Source: Pirellula sp. (GTDB lineage: Bacteria > Planctomycetota > Planctomycetia > Pirellulales > Pirellulaceae). From it: a stretch of DNA of 35,078 bases. A model generated the notes under the pieces. That model was not told the origin of the DNA. It searched no databases and was given only the letters and a program-made list of their open reading frames with translations. Location of the stretch: assembly GCA_021300155.1 (NCBI GenBank), contig JAJTID010000052.1, positions 1 to 35,078 on the forward strand, in the 5' to 3' direction. Below are positions 7,510 to 16,510 of the stretch, one piece after another (position 1 is the first letter of the stretch; each line of letters starts with the position of its first letter). Made by a program: the position numbers and the translations under genes.

Positions 7510-9960
7510 ATGAATAGAAAAACTAGGTGGAGCATCTGCTCATCGACGATGGCTTGGCAATTGTTGGTGATTAGTATTTTCTCATTGCTTTCTCGTGGTG
7601 CATTGGCGCAATTGGGGGACCCTGCGCTGCCGGGCAATCATCCGTTGAACCAATCGCAGTCTGGGGAGTTGCTAATTGCGGAATTGCGATGCGCAGCGTG
7701 TCATGGCGATATACCTCGTGATCCGTTGTTCGAAAAAACGGCTCCTGATTTGACACAAGCTGGTTCGCGGATCTCGCCCGAATATCTCAAGCGTTTTCTC
7801 GCCTCACCTTCATCGATGCATGCGTCCACGACCATGCCAGATGTTCTGGCTGTTCGTCCCGCATCGGAAAGGGAGTCCATTGCCGAGTCGCTGACGCATT
7901 TCTTGGTCTCGCAATCAAAGTCTTCGTTTCAACCGGATGTTACCGACAAGCCTAATCTCAAAGTAGGTCGCGCACTCTACCATTCGGTTGGTTGTGTCGC
8001 ATGCCATGGTCCATTGGAAGCTCTCGCCGATGCGCCGTCGGATTCCAACGCACAGAAAGAAGAAGACGAAGACGAAGACGAAGACGTCGATCCAGCAAAG
8101 GCCAAGAAAAAATTTCGACCGGTTGCTTACAGCCTCGATCATGTGCCTTCGAAATATAGTACCAAATCGCTGAGCGAATTCTTGTTCCAGCCTCTACATG
8201 TTCGAAGCTCTGGTCGTATGCCGGATATGAAGCTGACGCCCGCGGAGTCGGTCTCGATTGCTGAATATCTCTTTGGCAATAAACCGCAGGAAGCGAATGC
8301 AATCGAACCTCAAGCGTCAATGATCACGAAAGGACGGCAGTACTTTGAAGAACTGCGTTGCGCCGCGTGCCATACGCTTCCCGGCATTGCAACTCCCCCG
8401 CCTGTAGGCCCTATCAAAAACCTAGACGGGTCAACGGGTTGTCTTTCGAAGAACAACGGACCGAGTCCGAAGTATCAACTCGAGCCAGCTCAGTCGCAAG
8501 CGATTCTTGCTTCGCTAAGGCAACAATCGAAAGCGAAATCAGTTGACGTTTCAGAGGAAGCGGTTGTGGCAAAGACGCTCACCGCATTCAACTGTATCGC
8601 ATGTCATATTCGCGGTAATTACGGAGGTGTGCACGAAACCCACAATCCATACTTCGAAACGAGCGAAAAGAACTTGGGTGAGGATGGTCGCATTCCGCCT
8701 CCACTCACATTGGTCGGTGCGAAACTGCAACCCGCATGGTTGAAGAAAGTGCTCTTCGATGGCGAAAGCGTTCGACCTTACATGGCGACTCGGATGCCAC
8801 AGTATGGTGCTAACAATTTAAAGCACTTGCCCGATATCTTGGCGAGGATCGATGTCCTCGAAGGTGCGGACATCGATATTCCCAAACCGGAGGGTAGAAC
8901 GGAAAAGGAGCGCGAACGTGAGAAATTGCTTCGCAGCGCGGGGCGAGAACTGTTAGGTGACAAGGGGGTGAATTGCGTAGCATGCCACAATTTCAATGGG
9001 AAACCTTCTCCGATCAACAAGGGGATCGATCTCATGACTTCGTATCAACGACTGCAATCCAAATGGTTCAATCGCTTCGTACGCAATCCGGGTTCCCTGC
9101 GTCCACGGATCGTGATGCCCTATTCCTGGTCGGATGGCATCGCTGCGCACAAGACGATCTTGAATGGGAACACCGACATGCAGATCGAAGCGATCTGGTA
9201 CTATCTGTCGCTTGGTACTTCGGCAGCCGATCCATCCGGTATTCGAAACATCAGTACCAAACTCACAGTCGCCGACCAGACGCGAACGTATCGGGGACGA
9301 AGTCGCGTTGCCGGCTTTCGCGGGATTGCAGTCGGCTTCCCAGAGAAGATAAGCTATGCGTTTAATGCCGAAACGGGAGCCCTGTCTGCGATATGGCTTG
9401 GTGACTTTATCGGTGTCAATTGGAACGGCCAGGGGTCGGGTGATTTCAACCCGTCCAGCGAGCCGATTGCGCTCGCTCAAGATGTCTCGTTTGTAAAGCT
9501 CGCAGATGCGGATGCCCCCTGGCCAGTCATGCCTGTGATGACCAAGGAAGCTCGTCTCAATCCGGACCCGCTCTATCCCAAGAATGTTGGCTATCAATTC
9601 CGAGGCTACGTCATGGATGACGCATCTGTACCGACCTTCATGTATCGCAGCGGCACCATCGAGATCGAGGACCGATCTGTCGCAACCAGATCTGATGAAG
9701 GGATACAATTGAAACGATCCATTCAGTTTAGTTCTCCGGTGCAGCAAGATGTTTGGTTTCGAGCGTTGGTGGGTGATATCACCAAAGAGTCTGAGCAGCG
9801 TTTCCGGGTCGGTCGATTGCAGATAAACGTCCCTGCGATAGAAACAAAATTGAGACCTGTCGCGGACGACCCGAAGCGCTTCGAATTGTTGTTGCACTTA
9901 GATATTCCCCAAGGCAAGTCATCACTCGAATTACTCTATGAGCCTTATGAAAAACGATAA
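7510..9960 (+). CDS. Five-heme c-type cytochrome, exported
   Basis: The 816-residue product has a signal peptide (WQLLVISIFSLLSRGALA) and five CxxCH heme-attachment motifs at residues 61, 162, 284, 362 and 489 (CAACH, CVACH, CAACH, CIACH, CVACH). Candidate distal methionines follow in TTMP, GRMP, TRMP and IVMP. After about residue 560 the heme motifs stop and a beta-rich domain of about 250 residues follows, typical of planctomycete fusion cytochromes. An acidic run, EEDEDEDEDVD, lies near 184-194 between hemes 2 and 3. The protein should sit in the periplasm and pass electrons from the dehydrogenase encoded next, which overlaps its 3' end by 23 bp. ATG 7549 is an alternative start. Confidence 0.88.
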   Translation: MNRKTRWSICSSTMAWQLLVISIFSLLSRGALAQLGDPALPGNHPLNQSQSGELLIAELRCAACHGDIPRDPLFEKTAPDLTQAGSRISPEYLKRFLASPSSMHASTTMPDVLAVRPASERESIAESLTHFLVSQSKSSFQPDVTDKPNLKVGRALYHSVGCVACHGPLEALADAPSDSNAQKEEDEDEDEDVDPAKAKKKFRPVAYSLDHVPSKYSTKSLSEFLFQPLHVRSSGRMPDMKLTPAESVSIAEYLFGNKPQEANAIEPQASMITKGRQYFEELRCAACHTLPGIATPPPVGPIKNLDGSTGCLSKNNGPSPKYQLEPAQSQAILASLRQQSKAKSVDVSEEAVVAKTLTAFNCIACHIRGNYGGVHETHNPYFETSEKNLGEDGRIPPPLTLVGAKLQPAWLKKVLFDGESVRPYMATRMPQYGANNLKHLPDILARIDVLEGADIDIPKPEGRTEKEREREKLLRSAGRELLGDKGVNCVACHNFNGKPSPINKGIDLMTSYQRLQSKWFNRFVRNPGSLRPRIVMPYSWSDGIAAHKTILNGNTDMQIEAIWYYLSLGTSAADPSGIRNISTKLTVADQTRTYRGRSRVAGFRGIAVGFPEKISYAFNAETGALSAIWLGDFIGVNWNGQGSGDFNPSSEPIALAQDVSFVKLADADAPWPVMPVMTKEARLNPDPLYPKNVGYQFRGYVMDDASVPTFMYRSGTIEIEDRSVATRSDEGIQLKRSIQFSSPVQQDVWFRALVGDITKESEQRFRVGRLQINVPAIETKLRPVADDPKRFELLLHLDIPQGKSSLELLYEPYEKR
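8062..8085 (+). repeat. GAAGAC x4 in-frame microsatellite inside the cytochrome gene
   Basis: Four perfect GAAGAC hexamers (8062-8067, 8068-8073, 8074-8079, 8080-8085) encode an alternating Glu-Asp tract between hemes 2 and 3. A hexamer period keeps the frame, so copy-number change would only lengthen or shorten the acidic linker. Confidence 0.9.
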
Positions 9961-11446
9961 TTGCCTGCGACTCCTGGCGTTCCTGTTTCTGCTTTTGCCA
10001 ATACAAACGGCGACGTTGTTAGCCGAAGAAGTTGGCGAACGCTGGGGCACGGAAGAACGAGAACGGGAGTTTTATCCCATTGTGAATATTCCGATGCCAC
10101 CGGAACTAGTCATCGAAGCGGGGGCGTTCGCGGTATTGCCTGACCGACGCATCGCGGTGGGTACGCGACATGGCGAAATCTATCTTCTCGATGGAGTCGA
10201 TGCGACGAAGCCTACGCCATCGTTCCATCGCTTTGCAACTGGTTTGGATGAGATTTTCGGGTTGGCGTGGAAGGATAACGCATTCCGAGTCACACAGAGT
10301 TGCGAGCTGACTCGCGTGAGTGATTCAAACAATGATGGTGTTGCGGATCGTTTTGAAACTATTTCCGATGCTTGGGGCTATGCGAACTATCATGAGTATG
10401 CATTCGGATCAAAACCAGACACGGATGGAACTCAGTTTGTCACGTTGGGTTTGTCGGAATCTTACAATTCCTACGCGTTGAATCGTGGCTTTGTGATGAA
10501 GGTATCCCCTGATGGCAAGTCGACGGCTTATGCCAGTGGATTGCGAAGTCCGGCAGGAATCGGTCGGGACGAACATGGTGCCCTTTTCTACATCGAGAGC
10601 CAAGGGCCATGGAACTGTTCGTGTAGCTTAAAAGCAGTTTCGCAAGGTAGTTTTCACGGGCACCCTGCTAGTTTTGAATGGTACAAGTATGCGCCCGAAC
10701 TGGGGCCCGTTCCTGAGAAGCCCAAACCTGGCAATCGTATTGCAACCGAAAAGAACCGAGTCAAGCAACTGGTGCCGTATGCTGTGATTTTCCCCTATAT
10801 TCGCATGGGGCGTTCGATCACCGGGTTCACGGTCGATCAAACGAAGGGTAAGTTTGGCCCGTTTGAGAATCAATTGTTCTTGGGTGATTACACACAATCT
10901 ATTGTGATGCGAGCCACGACGGAACAGATCAATGGCGTTTGGCAGGGAGCATGCTATCCCTTTCGAGAAGGACTTTCGACGGGGATTCTCAATGTCGAGT
11001 TTACCTCGGAAGGGAAGCTGTTGTGCGGTGGTACGAATCGCGGGTGGCCCGTACGCGGGATCAAGCCTTATGCATTGGAACGGATCGACTGGAGTGGAAA
11101 GATGCCGTTCGAAATCAATCGCATCACCATCGAACCCGACGGGTTCAAAATCACGTTTACGAAGCCGGCTGATAAAGTAACCGGCGGTTCGAAAGAGGCC
11201 TATGCTATCTCGGCCTTCACCCATCCTTATCATGGCGCGTATGGCGGCCCGGAGATCGAGAAACAAAAACCAGCAGTTTTGGATGTCAAGCTTGCTGAAG
11301 ATGGACTTTCGGCCAAAGTAAAGCTTGAAAAACTAGAGCAAGGATTCGTTTATGAATTCGATCTTGGGCTGCTTCGATCTACCAGCCAAGACGAACTATT
11401 GCATCGCAATGCGTACTACACGGTCAATGAGATACCGAGCAAGTGA
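9938..11446 (+). CDS. Exported propeller dehydrogenase, sorbosone-dehydrogenase / PQQ-type-like
   Basis: The 502-residue product has a signal peptide (LLAFLFLLLPIQTATLLA) and the layout of the planctomycete membrane-bound or soluble dehydrogenase family related to L-sorbosone dehydrogenases. FAVLPDRRIAVGTRHGEIY is a first propeller blade. A Ca-binding-like loop, D129-S-N-N-D-G, follows in SDSNNDGVADRFE, and SGLRSPAGIGRDEHGALF and the GNRIATEKNR region are also family-like. There is no CxxCH heme motif, so it would depend on the five-heme cytochrome immediately upstream. The genes overlap by 23 bp (14 bp if ATG 9947 is used), implying translational coupling. The substrate, probably a sugar or alcohol, cannot be read from sequence. 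PQQ dependence is by family analogy. Confidence 0.75.
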   Translation: MSLMKNDNCLRLLAFLFLLLPIQTATLLAEEVGERWGTEEREREFYPIVNIPMPPELVIEAGAFAVLPDRRIAVGTRHGEIYLLDGVDATKPTPSFHRFATGLDEIFGLAWKDNAFRVTQSCELTRVSDSNNDGVADRFETISDAWGYANYHEYAFGSKPDTDGTQFVTLGLSESYNSYALNRGFVMKVSPDGKSTAYASGLRSPAGIGRDEHGALFYIESQGPWNCSCSLKAVSQGSFHGHPASFEWYKYAPELGPVPEKPKPGNRIATEKNRVKQLVPYAVIFPYIRMGRSITGFTVDQTKGKFGPFENQLFLGDYTQSIVMRATTEQINGVWQGACYPFREGLSTGILNVEFTSEGKLLCGGTNRGWPVRGIKPYALERIDWSGKMPFEINRITIEPDGFKITFTKPADKVTGGSKEAYAISAFTHPYHGAYGGPEIEKQKPAVLDVKLAEDGLSAKVKLEKLEQGFVYEFDLGLLRSTSQDELLHRNAYYTVNEIPSK

Positions 11447-11464
11447 TTTGCTGTAAGGCCTCTG

Positions 11465-12358
11465 TTACGGTATTGGGCTTACGTCGACACCGACTTTGAG
11501 AGTTGTGATACCCCCGCCGATCAATAAGCCACCGATTGGCGCGACGTCGGCATAGTCCGCGCCCCAGGCTGTCGTGATGTGCTCGTTTCCAGGACAAACG
11601 TTGTTGGTGGGATCCAAATCTAACCAGCCGCTATCGCCTACGTAAACACTTGCCCAGGCATGTGAGGCATCGGAACCTACGAGTTTGGGGCGACCGGGAG
11701 CAGGGTGTGTCAGCAAATAGCCGCTCACATAACGAGCCGCTAGCCCCAGCGAACGCAGACAAGCGATCATGAGGTGAGCAAAGTCTTGGCAGACCCCTTG
11801 TCTTGTTTTCAAAACATGCAGCGGCGTTGTGGATACATGCGTGGAGTTCGGCACGTATTTGAACTCTTTGAAGATTCGTGTGTTGAGTTCGACTAAGCAC
11901 TCGTAGAGAGACCGATGCTTTGAAAAGCTGGACCTCGCATAGTCTGCAAAGGCTGTTCCTGCTTTGATGTAGCGAGAGTCAAAACAAAATTCTTGAGCGA
12001 TTCGATCTTCTTCTGTGATTGGCTGCCTTAGCCTTGAACGGATCTGTTCAAAGGATGAGGTTCGCACGTCGCTGAAGTCGGGAACGCTGCGAACTACGGT
12101 ACTCTCGGAGATGACGATCATCGAATTGTGTTGAGACTCGATGCTAAAGAATTCGGTGGTGTTGCCGAAACGATCCGTTCTTGGACGGCGAATCGTGGGC
12201 TTTGGCTCGATTTCTATATGGTTGCTTTCTACCACTTGGTATGGCAACGTTCTGGGAGCCAAACGCAGATGATTATGGCAAAGCAATGCCGGCGTCGAAT
12301 AGTGATACTCTGTTCGGTGGGCGATACGGTAGCGTACAGGAGAGGATGCCATACTCAT
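11465..12358 (-). CDS. Transglutaminase-like cysteine peptidase family protein
   Basis: The 297-residue product has the bacterial transglutaminase-associated N-terminal beta domain (YRIAHRTEYHYSTPALLCHNHLRLAPR) and then a transglutaminase-like catalytic core. The core has C190 in RQGVCQDFAHLMIA, H233 in DASHAWASVY and D247/D249 in WLDLDPTN. Length and motif order match the family. No signal peptide is visible, so it should act in the cytoplasm. Its ATG overlaps the stop of the ATP-grasp/alpha-E gene upstream (ATGA at 12355-12358), so the two are translationally coupled. This gene pair is a widely conserved neighbourhood thought to make and cleave a peptide-like amide modification; the product is not known. 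Confidence 0.9.
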   Translation of the reverse strand: MSMASSPVRYRIAHRTEYHYSTPALLCHNHLRLAPRTLPYQVVESNHIEIEPKPTIRRPRTDRFGNTTEFFSIESQHNSMIVISESTVVRSVPDFSDVRTSSFEQIRSRLRQPITEEDRIAQEFCFDSRYIKAGTAFADYARSSFSKHRSLYECLVELNTRIFKEFKYVPNSTHVSTTPLHVLKTRQGVCQDFAHLMIACLRSLGLAARYVSGYLLTHPAPGRPKLVGSDASHAWASVYVGDSGWLDLDPTNNVCPGNEHITTAWGADYADVAPIGGLLIGGGITTLKVGVDVSPIP

Positions 12359-14916
12359 TGATTTGCGGCATCCTCCAATTGGCGAACGGAAACGGTATGG
12401 GTCAAGAATCTTTGCGACAGAAAATCGACGAGTTCGTTTAAGTGAGTTTCGAGTTGATGAAGCAAGCTCTTCAAATGCAATCGCTGGGGAAAAGATGTCT
12501 CCGAGGTTTCTACTTCTACGGACAGTGAGTCGGCGTCAAACAAACGCATCATTCCGCGCGCATCCATGATGCTTCTTCGTTGTTTGGTTACATCCATTTT
12601 GCTAACGCTGGTTAGGCTTTCTAAATGTTCTATGATTTTCATCAATTGGAACATGACGCTACGTGGGTTTGCCTGATCCAAAAGCAATAGATCGAGCGTC
12701 GGTGCCACTTCAAAGTTCATCAAATAGCGATAGCGATACGTCATCGAGCTGTCGCAAATCTCGAGGATTGACTCGACCAATGCACTAATGGGACGACCAC
12801 CCGGTACGAGCAATAGTTCTTGTAGACGGATCAGTCCAAAGGCGCGTTCGATGCGCCGCCCCAATTCGAGGAAGAGCCAGCCTGGCCCACGCGTCATGTT
12901 TTCGGAAACTAACCCAGCAAACGCGGAGAGTAGGGTTGTCACTTGATTCAAGAAGACTCCAGCATCACCCAACCGCTCCCGGCGTTCGGGCCATGGAATC
13001 AAATAGTTGAGGTCCAGTTTGCTGAGCAATTGCCACGAATCGAAACTCAATCGGTCTCGGATAATCTCCGAGTTGTTTCGGATTCCCATGAGAGCACCGC
13101 TGAGCGACATGGCTCGATTGCTCGCAAACAGAAACTGCAAGACTTCTTTTCGCATCTCTTCCAAATGGCTATCGGTATCTTGCGGTAATGTCTCGGTGAG
13201 CGTTCCGTCACCTGAGGAGAGGGCGTAGACCACTTGCCAGTGAAAATCGAGCAACTCCGGTTCTACTTCACCAGCCAATTGCGATACACATAGCCTCGCG
13301 TGCCGAGCCATCCCTTCCGCGCGCTCGGTGCTGCGTCCGAGCCAAAAAAGATGTTCGGCGACACGGCTTGGCAAATCCATTCCACTGCGTCGAACTTCTG
13401 TCGATGTCCTCGGTGATGTCAGTAGTGTTACGGGTCGAACCTTGTTCGATGTCAGTACCCAAACATCTTTGCTCATTTGACCGCCAATGAGGCTCTCGGA
13501 TACGCGATCTTCTTGATCTGCGACTCGTGCAATCCCACCGGGCATCACGTCAAAGCCGGTTCTAGTGGACGCCGCAAAGACTCGCAACACTGTCGGCCAA
13601 GCGACCACTCGATTGCCATTCCAGACAGGTGAGTAGCTAGGGCGGTTGGGTTCGACTGCAACAAAGCTCCAAGGTCTTGCCTTTAGTTCTTCGCGGAAGC
13701 GAGCGCGTTCGAGTTCATTGGATTTGTAGAACTCCCAATCCGAGCTGGAATGTCGTGTGAATGAGTCTCGAAATGAGTAACGTTCGACATCCTTTAATAC
13801 TTCTTCTAGGACTTCGGGGGCGCCACACCAATACATCGGAGAATTTTGAAGGATGAGATCTTCGTTCAAGATCGCTTTACACAATTGAGGGAGCAACGCG
13901 GTTACTGCAGGGCACTCCGCCCAGCCGCTTCCCAATTGATTTGCGATACGCACTTGTTTATCTCGCACCGCTTGGCATAAGCCTGCGATCCCCAACGAGC
14001 TTTGGGTGTTGATTTCGAGTGGATCACAATCGGTATCGGGGATTCTTCGTAGAATCGACTCGACGCTTACCAAACCTCCGAGTGTCTTCAAATAGACATC
14101 GCCGCCTCGGACCGTTAAATCGCTCGTCTGAGTTAATGTATATCCGAGATAGCGTGCCAGATATGCGTCTTCAAAAAACGTTCGGCTGGCGATTCCTGGA
14201 CTGAGAAGTACATTCCGTGACGTTTTGCTCCTTCGGACACCCGATGCGTTGAGTTGATCCCGCAAGCCTGCAAAGAAGCTCGCAAGGCGCATGACTTTCA
14301 TATCGCGAAAGTCTCTCTCAAGAACGCGGGAGATGGCCAGTCTGTTTTCGACAGCCAATCCTCCGCCGCTCGGACCTTGGGTGCGGTCGGCCAATACCAT
14401 CCAATCGCCGGATAGGTTGCGAATAATCTGAGCTGCGTAAAGGTAAATGAATCGCTCGCCCGGCACCGCGTGTTGCATCGGCCGGACAAAGCTCTTGGAG
14501 CCGAACACGAGTTCCGGTGGTATCAGTCCTTGGCGGAGGTACTTTTGTTCTCCGTAAACATCTTGGATCAGAAGATCCAATAGACGAACTCGTTGTTCAA
14601 TTCCCTTCGATAAGCCAGACCACTGTGATTCCGAGATCACAAAGGGAATGGGATCCAGTTCCCAAATCCGCGAAGCATCGGTCTTCATCAACTGACCGGT
14701 AGAGGCAGAAGGGTTCTCGCGGAGAGACCGTTTGACCGATTGCCAGCGGAGGTAGAGTTCTCCACCATCTAATCGAGGCTCTATCCCGAGGAGCCCCTGA
14801 TAATGTGGGCGAACCTGCCCGCCGCTGATCAGCTCATCGTAGCTTGTGGCTGGGCAGCGATAAGCGGGATAAAGCTCTGATATCGGATGTTCGTCAAGAT
14901 GCGGCTGATTTGGCAT
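12355..14916 (-). CDS. Circularly permuted type 2 ATP-grasp protein fused to alpha-E domain
   Basis: The 853-residue product joins two modules that are separate genes in many bacteria. Residues about 30-500 form the circularly permuted ATP-grasp (DUF404/DUF407) module, seen in YLYAAQIIRNLSGDWMVLADRT, DPLEINTQSSLGIAGL and VMPGGIARVA. From about 515 the alpha-E (DUF403) module begins with LPSRVAEHLFWLGRSTERAEGMA and runs to the end as an all-helical domain. ATP-grasp enzymes of this type are predicted amide-bond-forming ligases (Iyer, Aravind and colleagues grouped them with peptide-modification systems). AAGGGA lies just before the ATG, a good ribosome binding site. It is first of a two-gene operon with the transglutaminase. 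About 250 bp upstream hold no gene. Confidence 0.92.
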   Translation of the reverse strand: MPNQPHLDEHPISELYPAYRCPATSYDELISGGQVRPHYQGLLGIEPRLDGGELYLRWQSVKRSLRENPSASTGQLMKTDASRIWELDPIPFVISESQWSGLSKGIEQRVRLLDLLIQDVYGEQKYLRQGLIPPELVFGSKSFVRPMQHAVPGERFIYLYAAQIIRNLSGDWMVLADRTQGPSGGGLAVENRLAISRVLERDFRDMKVMRLASFFAGLRDQLNASGVRRSKTSRNVLLSPGIASRTFFEDAYLARYLGYTLTQTSDLTVRGGDVYLKTLGGLVSVESILRRIPDTDCDPLEINTQSSLGIAGLCQAVRDKQVRIANQLGSGWAECPAVTALLPQLCKAILNEDLILQNSPMYWCGAPEVLEEVLKDVERYSFRDSFTRHSSSDWEFYKSNELERARFREELKARPWSFVAVEPNRPSYSPVWNGNRVVAWPTVLRVFAASTRTGFDVMPGGIARVADQEDRVSESLIGGQMSKDVWVLTSNKVRPVTLLTSPRTSTEVRRSGMDLPSRVAEHLFWLGRSTERAEGMARHARLCVSQLAGEVEPELLDFHWQVVYALSSGDGTLTETLPQDTDSHLEEMRKEVLQFLFASNRAMSLSGALMGIRNNSEIIRDRLSFDSWQLLSKLDLNYLIPWPERRERLGDAGVFLNQVTTLLSAFAGLVSENMTRGPGWLFLELGRRIERAFGLIRLQELLLVPGGRPISALVESILEICDSSMTYRYRYLMNFEVAPTLDLLLLDQANPRSVMFQLMKIIEHLESLTSVSKMDVTKQRRSIMDARGMMRLFDADSLSVEVETSETSFPQRLHLKSLLHQLETHLNELVDFLSQRFLTHTVSVRQLEDAANQ

Positions 14917-15164
14917 TCTGTCCCTTGGTGCCGTGTCAAATTCCGTTCCCCAAGACAGCTATCCTAATACGAGTCCCCATTGCAGGAAAGATGGACTAAC
15001 ACACAAAGACGAAACCAGTCGATTTCCGGTACATAATCGCGAAATTTTTTGTGAAATCGCAGTTCGCTAGGGAGTATTGCAAAGCGAAGATCGCGATTGT
15101 AGTACCCAACCTCGACTTTCTTCGCTTCTACAACTATTCCAAGTGTTCAGGAAGCCGCGGAACC

Positions 15165-16043
15165 CTAAGCGGCTGATTGAATCGCTGTGGTTTCAGGTAC
15201 GGTCGTTTCCTTTCCTGACGCTTCGCCGATACTGATGTCCCCATTGGAAGTCTTAAGTTCCAACGTGTTTTTTGCGTCAGCTTCTTGCCCAAACAACACA
15301 CCTTCCATTCTGGTCTTCTTCGATTGTTCCACTTTGGAGTTGGACGCATTGCAGCTAACCGTTCCGTTGGATGTTTGTGCCGTTAGTTCGATGCCCGAGC
15401 CAGGAACGAGTTCTACTTGAATGGTTCCATTACTGGTATGGAGCGTATTGGCGCCTGTGAGTGCACATGACTTTAGGCTGATTTTCCCATTGCTGGAATC
15501 GAGCGACATGGTTCCTTGTGACTCGATGACTTCGATCTTTCCATTGCTAGTGTTTGCAACTACCGAGCCTTGGAGTCGCTCAAGTCGAATCCCACCGTTC
15601 GATGTCTTGATTTCAAGATCCGCTTTGCGATCGTAACACTCGACTGCACCATTGCTTGTTTTCAGCATCAGTTTCATTTTCGATGGAACGCTTAGTTCTA
15701 ACGAGACGCTATCGCTGTAGTTGGCTCTCTCAGGATTTCTATTTACGATTAACTTGATTCCCGATGCATTCGTTTCCACGGTTGGTTTCAAGAATGCAAG
15801 CCCAGCGTCGGCCTCCTCTTGAGTATTCCCTCTCGCTTTCATTTGCGCAACAACATCGATTGAACTTTCGGTGTTTTCGCGAACACTAATGTTTCCGTTG
15901 AACGTCGTAACGTCGAGCTCCAGTTGGCCGTCGACCGGGACCGCAGTTTTGAATTCTTCTTGAGCTTCAAATCGAGGGTAGTTGAATGAACAACCTGCCA
16001 TCGCAAGTCCTACAACGCCCATTAACATGTAGTTCCAGTTCAT
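15165..16043 (-). CDS. Lipoprotein with S-N-G repeats, DUF4097-like beta-solenoid
   Basis: From the ATG at 16043 the product has 292 residues and a lipoprotein signal (GVVGLAMAGC, predicted lipidated Cys). The body is a ladder of short beta repeats, each ending in a T/S-x-N-G turn: TFNGNI, TSNGAV, TSNGGI, TSNGKI, SSNGKI, TSNGTI, TSNGTV and TSNGDI. This is the pattern of DUF4097/DUF2807-type beta-solenoids found in exported proteins of unknown role. The open frame extends to 16154, but those 37 residues precede the lipoprotein leader and are unlikely to be translated. Position +1 Cys follows M-A-G rather than the commoner L-A-G, so lipidation is likely but not certain. It stands alone. Confidence 0.8.
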   Translation of the reverse strand: MNWNYMLMGVVGLAMAGCSFNYPRFEAQEEFKTAVPVDGQLELDVTTFNGNISVRENTESSIDVVAQMKARGNTQEEADAGLAFLKPTVETNASGIKLIVNRNPERANYSDSVSLELSVPSKMKLMLKTSNGAVECYDRKADLEIKTSNGGIRLERLQGSVVANTSNGKIEVIESQGTMSLDSSNGKISLKSCALTGANTLHTSNGTIQVELVPGSGIELTAQTSNGTVSCNASNSKVEQSKKTRMEGVLFGQEADAKNTLELKTSNGDISIGEASGKETTVPETTAIQSAA

Positions 16044-16411
16044 TTTATTTCGCTTTTTGTTGGCAGCTTTGAAATGTGAGGTTCGTCCTGTTTCGATATT
16101 CCCGGTTCGGTCGAATGGTCGAAAGCTTGGGAAAACACGCTCCCATCCGGACAAAATAGCATACCATCCGTCAAAATCCTTACAAACTGGCCGAAGCTGG
16201 ATTGGGAACCCGGGTTTTCATGGCACCGGGACGGTACTGAGCGTTCGACGACGTATGGTTTTCGGATAAGACGCGTGGCGTGGATTCTTATCCTCTGCGT
16301 CCGGAGCGAAGCTGTCGTTCGCGTTCAGGTTGGTAAGTATCGAGAAGATAGAATAATGCAACATTATCAAACGTTGTTTCGAGGGGCCTCGAAGGTTTTT
16401 GGAAAGGGGTT
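16044..16411. other. Upstream region of the lipoprotein gene, no gene seen
   Basis: About 370 bp upstream of the S-N-G lipoprotein. No RNA gene or operator is recognisable. The only coding candidate is the very short membrane ORF that begins at its right edge. Confidence 0.4.
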
Positions 16412-16510
16412 GTGTTCAGTGTTGAGCACATGTCGGTAACTCAATGGGCCATCCTAGGATCCCTTTCGGTGATCGTTGGATTTTTGTTGTTGCGAACGCA
16501 ACGCATTTAG
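16412..16510 (+). CDS. Possible small single-pass membrane protein
   Basis: A GTG at 16412 behind AAAGGGG gives a 32-residue ORF; the internal ATG at 16430 would give 26 residues. The sequence has one strongly hydrophobic span ([16 protein letters not shown]) followed by a basic tail, RTQRI, a plausible N-out/C-in single-span protein. It ends at 16510, overlapping the convergent fabI stop by 4 bp. The support is only composition and a ribosome binding site, so this may be chance. Confidence 0.3.
   Translation: MFSVEHMSVTQWAILGSLSVIVGFLLLRTQRI

Noticed and set aside
8953-9897. 314-codon minus-strand open frame opposite the cytochrome gene
   Set aside because: Antisense shadow of a gene with five heme motifs; no family features of its own.
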